Below, piece after piece: positions 61,001-64,000 of a stretch of DNA of 64,000 nucleotides (position 1 is the first letter of the stretch; each line of letters opens with the position of its first letter). Origin of the DNA: Haberlea rhodopensis (lineage: Eukaryota; Streptophyta; Magnoliopsida; Lamiales; Gesneriaceae); contig CAJQUN010001159.1 of assembly GCA_907163345.1 (NCBI GenBank), forward strand, positions 34,065 through 98,064, given 5' to 3'. The position numbers and the translations under genes were made by a program. The notes beneath the pieces are model-generated. The model was not told where the DNA came from. It made no database searches and saw only the letters and a program-made list of their open reading frames with translations.

Positions 61001-61518
61001 TTTTAGCAAGGTTTCAAGGCTTGAAATGTCAGATTTCTTCTTCGAACTTCCTTAGCAGATGCTGGACAAAATGGGGGAGAAAGATTGGGGAGAAATGGAG
61101 TGATAGAGATTGAGTGGTGGAGAGGTAAAGTGAGGTATGGGGTACTGCAGATAGGCATTGGCTGGTAGGGGGTGGGTGATGATGGGTTGACATGTAGTGT
61201 TTTTAATTGTGTCCTGCCATTTAGCACGATGTATTAAAATATCCTCACATGATATTTTATAGCATTTATTCAATAAAACACTTCTAATTTCAAATTAAAC
61301 ATGCTATACCACAATGACAACACACACCCCCAAATAATCATGCCATAACTCAAATCCCCAACATATACCACATACACCATGAAATGCATTACTAGGTCAT
61401 GACCACCACATGACTAGCATTTCCCAATATCATAATTCAACACTAATAAATTAACATCAAAATCCTCATACAACATAATTAATGTTCAAATGCACATAAT
61501 CATTTCGGGGATATCACA
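58010..61518 (-). mobile_element. 3' LTR B of a minus-strand Gypsy chromovirus (~3.5 kb)
   Basis: Starts TGGGGTACAAGAAAC and ends GGGGATATCACA. Immediately right is a reverse-complement polypurine tract (TACTCCCCTAC), then ATTCGTCCTCGAAAT, the conserved complement of the chromovirus tail, and then pol on the minus strand. That makes it the 3' LTR of the element extending rightward. It matches repeat A over its whole length. It carries the same GATCGATC cluster and micro-hairpin cassette. Confidence 0.8.
60533..60753. repeat. GATCGATC palindrome cluster, repeat B
   Basis: About nine copies of GCGATCGATCGC and close variants. Some sites decayed in repeat A are intact here (GCGATCGATCGG near 60721), others the reverse (GCGATCGATCTC near 60671). 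Confidence 0.9.
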
Positions 61519-63005
61519 ATACTCCCCTACTTATAAGATTCGTCCTCGAAATCAGCATGCACTTACCAAAACAAAATAGAACATAAATCGCATACCAGAA
61601 AATAGTTCCGGATAGTGCTGCACCATGTGTCGCTCCGTCTCCCACATGGCCTCTTCGACACCCCTACGATCCCACTGAACTTTGACCATAGGTATCACCT
61701 TGTTCCGAAGTCTGCGATCTGCTCGATCCAAAAGTCTAACAGTCCGCTCCACATAAGATACATCGGACTCTATCTGAACCTCAGAAGGTTGCAACACATG
61801 AGAAGGATCTGGCTCGTACTTCCGCAACATAGATACGTGGAATACATCGTGTATACCGAACAGAGAGGCGGTAAGGCCAGTCGGTAAGCCAGGGTGCCAA
61901 CACGCTGTAAGATCTCGTACGGTCCAACATATCTCGGGGATAACTTCCTCCGCATTCCAAATGTACTACACCTCTAAAAGGTGAGATCTTCAAGAAGACC
62001 CTGTCGCCCAACTGAAACTCTAACGGCCGACGCCGTTGATTAGCATACGTTGCCTGCCTGTCCTGAGCTGCTTTCATTTTTTTTCTGATTACCTTCACCT
62101 TTTCTTCCATTTCTTGGACCAACTATGGTCCTCCGACCGATTTACGGTCCATGTCATCCCAACATAACGGTGACCTATAACGTCTACCGTAGAGGGCCTC
62201 AAAAGGAGCCATCTGTATGCTTGCCTGGTAGCTATTGTTATAAGAAAATTCTACCAAGGCTACCGAATCCTGCCAAGAAGCATCAAACTCCAACACACAT
62301 GCCCTCAACATGTCCTCGAGCGTTTGGATAGTACGCTCGGTCTGGCCATCCGTTTGAGGATGGTATGCTGTGCTCAACCTCAATTCTGTACCCAGGATGA
62401 CTGAAGGCCTTCCCAGAAGTGAGATGTAAACCGCGGATCTCGATCAGACACAATCGAAACAGGGATCCCATGCAGTCTCACTACATCTCTGACATATAAC
62501 TGTGCCATCCTCAAATAGGTGAAGGTCATACTATATGGAATGAAGTGAGCCACTTTAGTCAATCTGTCTACAATCACCCAGATAGCATCAAAACCCGAAA
62601 CGGTCCTCGGCAAGTGGGTCACGAAGTCCATGGATACGTGCTCCAACTTCCACTCTGGCACTTCCAAGCTCCTAAGCTCACCACCAGACCTCTGCCTCTC
62701 AGCCTTCACTTGCTGACAAATCAAGCATCGCCTAACGAATATAGTAACATCTTGTTTCATTCGTTTCCAGCAAAACTGGCCACATAAATCTTTGTACATT
62801 TTCTTTCCGCCCGGGTGGATACTCATCCTTCTGCAATGGGCTCGCTGTAATATTCCCTGACGCAACTCAGGCGTATTCGGAACCACCCATCGGTCACCTA
62901 ACTTCAAAGAACCATCCTCAGCTATTCTGAACCTCGACGACTGACCCAGACGAACCACTGACAACCATCTCTGGACTTCTTCGTCTGCCCCCTGAGCCTT
63001 CCGGA
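61519..63005 (-). pseudogene. Gypsy chromovirus pol: integrase and C-terminal part, decayed
   Basis: On the minus strand: an H2C2-like region (LRQGILQRAHCRRMSIHPGG...CLICQQVKAERQ), integrase core pieces (MDFVTHLPR, DAIWVIVDRLTKVAHFIP, VSDRDPRFTSHFW, STAYHPQTDGQTERTIQTLE with the catalytic D and E), LGDRVFLKISPFRGV, SPRYVGPYEIL, then VSYVERTVRLLDR, KVIPMVKVQWDRRGVEEAMW and YPELF. The pieces sit in several frames: breaks near 62380, 62122 and 61830-61960. The element continues no further right because another LTR begins at ~63006. Integrase would insert the DNA copy; the GVEEAMWE tail is the chromodomain-like end of Tekay/Del elements. Inactive. Confidence 0.88.
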
Positions 63006-64000
63006 TGTGTTTGTTAGTTCCGGATCTTATCGATGAGATTTTAAAGATGACAAAACATATCAGACCGGATCGAGTGAAATCAGACTGACCAGAACGATCG
63101 CCCAAAACAGATCAAGCTGATAAGATGATAAAGCATATCAGACCAGATCGAGGGTAATCAGACTGACCAGATCAATAGCTCAAAACAGAACAAGCTGATA
63201 AGGCATATATTATATCAGACCGGATCGATGGATTTTAGACTGACTAGATCGATGCTTCAGATCGATCTCAATCTTTATCAGATCACAGCAGTCAAGGATA
63301 CATAAAGAATGGCTCCTCAGTCCGAATCATTAACGGCTATTTATTGTAGCATTTAATGTTGTAATTAATGCTACAAAGGACCAGAGACTAAAGATTGCCA
63401 TAAAAGGTAAGAAGACAAAAAGAGCTTACCTGACAGTCGCCGAAAGTATGAACCAGAACGGCAAGTATCCTGAAGAAGAAGACTGTAGCCTACTCAGAGT
63501 TTAAGCAGAGTCAAAGTTGCACATTAAGGAAATAATGTCGTTGGTACATACAACTATAAAAGGATGCAACAAAAGAATATAATGACGCTTGCTGATCAAT
63601 TGAAAACCACACAAGAAAGCAAAACAGCACAAGCTTACAAGCTCAGAAGCTCTCGAGCTGAAATCATTCTTAAGCACGTTTACTTTGTAACATTGGATCA
63701 TTTAGGATCACTGTACGCATCTTGTGTTTTCTGTGTTGAAAATAGAAGTGAGAAACATATTGTAACTGTCAGACAAAGTGTGTCTGAGCAGATCGAGTGA
63801 CTAGGAGTTTCAGATTGGTAGTGAGGTAAATCCAGTCTGAATCGGGTTTGTACAACAGGATTGTATAAATCAAAGTCTTCTAGTATAAACCTTCTTAATT
63901 GGAAAAGAAGGGAGACGTAGAAGGATTACACCACCTTCGAACTTCCAGAAACATATCCGTGTATCTTTTCTCTACTTGTTCTGCACTTCGTTCTTTCATA
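63006..64000 (+). mobile_element. LTR of another retrotransposon, inserted in the Gypsy pol, runs off the window
   Basis: The Gypsy pol reading is cut at GTGTTTGTTAGTTCCGG. What follows is not coding and has a TATAAAA box at 63555-63561 with the shape of an LTR promoter. No primer site is reached before the window ends, so family, orientation and length are open; plus orientation is inferred from the TATA box. A 78-codon frame at 63564-63800 shows no domain. Confidence 0.55.
63050..63285. repeat. ~75-bp degenerate tandem repeat in the terminal LTR
   Basis: Three units open CATATCAGACCGGATCGAG, CATATCAGACCAGATCGAGG and TATCAGACCGGATCGATGG, each followed by CAGACTGACCAGA-type text. The first two end AAGCTGATAAG. 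They lie a few hundred bases upstream of the TATA box, where LTR enhancers usually sit. Confidence 0.75.

Overview
This window is nuclear DNA from a flowering plant. The evidence is genes with GT-AG introns, a long P-class PPR gene, a tau-class GST, and a dense load of LTR retrotransposons, hAT elements, MITEs and a Mutator-like element. The gene set suggests a eudicot; I cannot name the species. There is no operon structure, no CRISPR array and no prokaryotic feature.

Genes, left to right. (1) A nine-exon gene on + (380-4601) encodes a DUF1336 / EDR2-C-terminal-like protein with an N-myristoylation-like MGGCVS start. (2) A B-type cyclin locus on - (13526-16066) keeps its D-box but is broken inside the cyclin box, and one internal exon-intron unit is repeated in tandem. 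(3) An intronless P-class PPR gene on + (20729-22993) resembles Arabidopsis At1g05670. (4) A seven-exon HIPL1-like gene on - (25217-28195) encodes a secreted, probably GPI-anchored protein. (5) A two-exon tau-class GST on + (49624-51263) has a one-base frameshift in an A tract.

Transposable elements fill the rest. 6742-13500 holds a 5' Copia fragment interrupted by a second, opposite-strand Copia element. 17250-19001 holds SINE-like pieces, a Copia gag relic and a hAT-like element with an 8-bp target duplication. 24827-25105 is a hAT-type MITE with a perfect 8-bp duplication. 29899-32225 is a Mutator-like element with a 9-bp duplication that carries 13 copies of a CATGTAAATTACATG palindrome. 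35259-37485 is a decayed pararetrovirus-like or gag-like region joined to the tail of a chromovirus (Ty3/Gypsy). The 3' LTR of that chromovirus (37869-47850) was later split by a complete, non-coding, minus-strand LTR element of LARD type (37941-46814, TSD TAAAT). The chromovirus in turn abuts a Copia pol relic (47851-49200). The right end has two ~3.4-3.5 kb LTR-like direct repeats (51336-54771, 58010-61518), a decayed chromovirus pol on -, and a further LTR running off the window edge.

The most unusual structure is recurrent palindromic DNA: GCGATCGATCGC clusters in two LTR families, arrays of TCGC...GCGG micro-hairpins shared by the LARD and the Gypsy LTRs, the palindrome array in the Mutator-like element, and a ~413-bp foldback 3' of the PPR gene. 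All coordinates, splice sites and reading frames were worked out by eye; no search or alignment was run.
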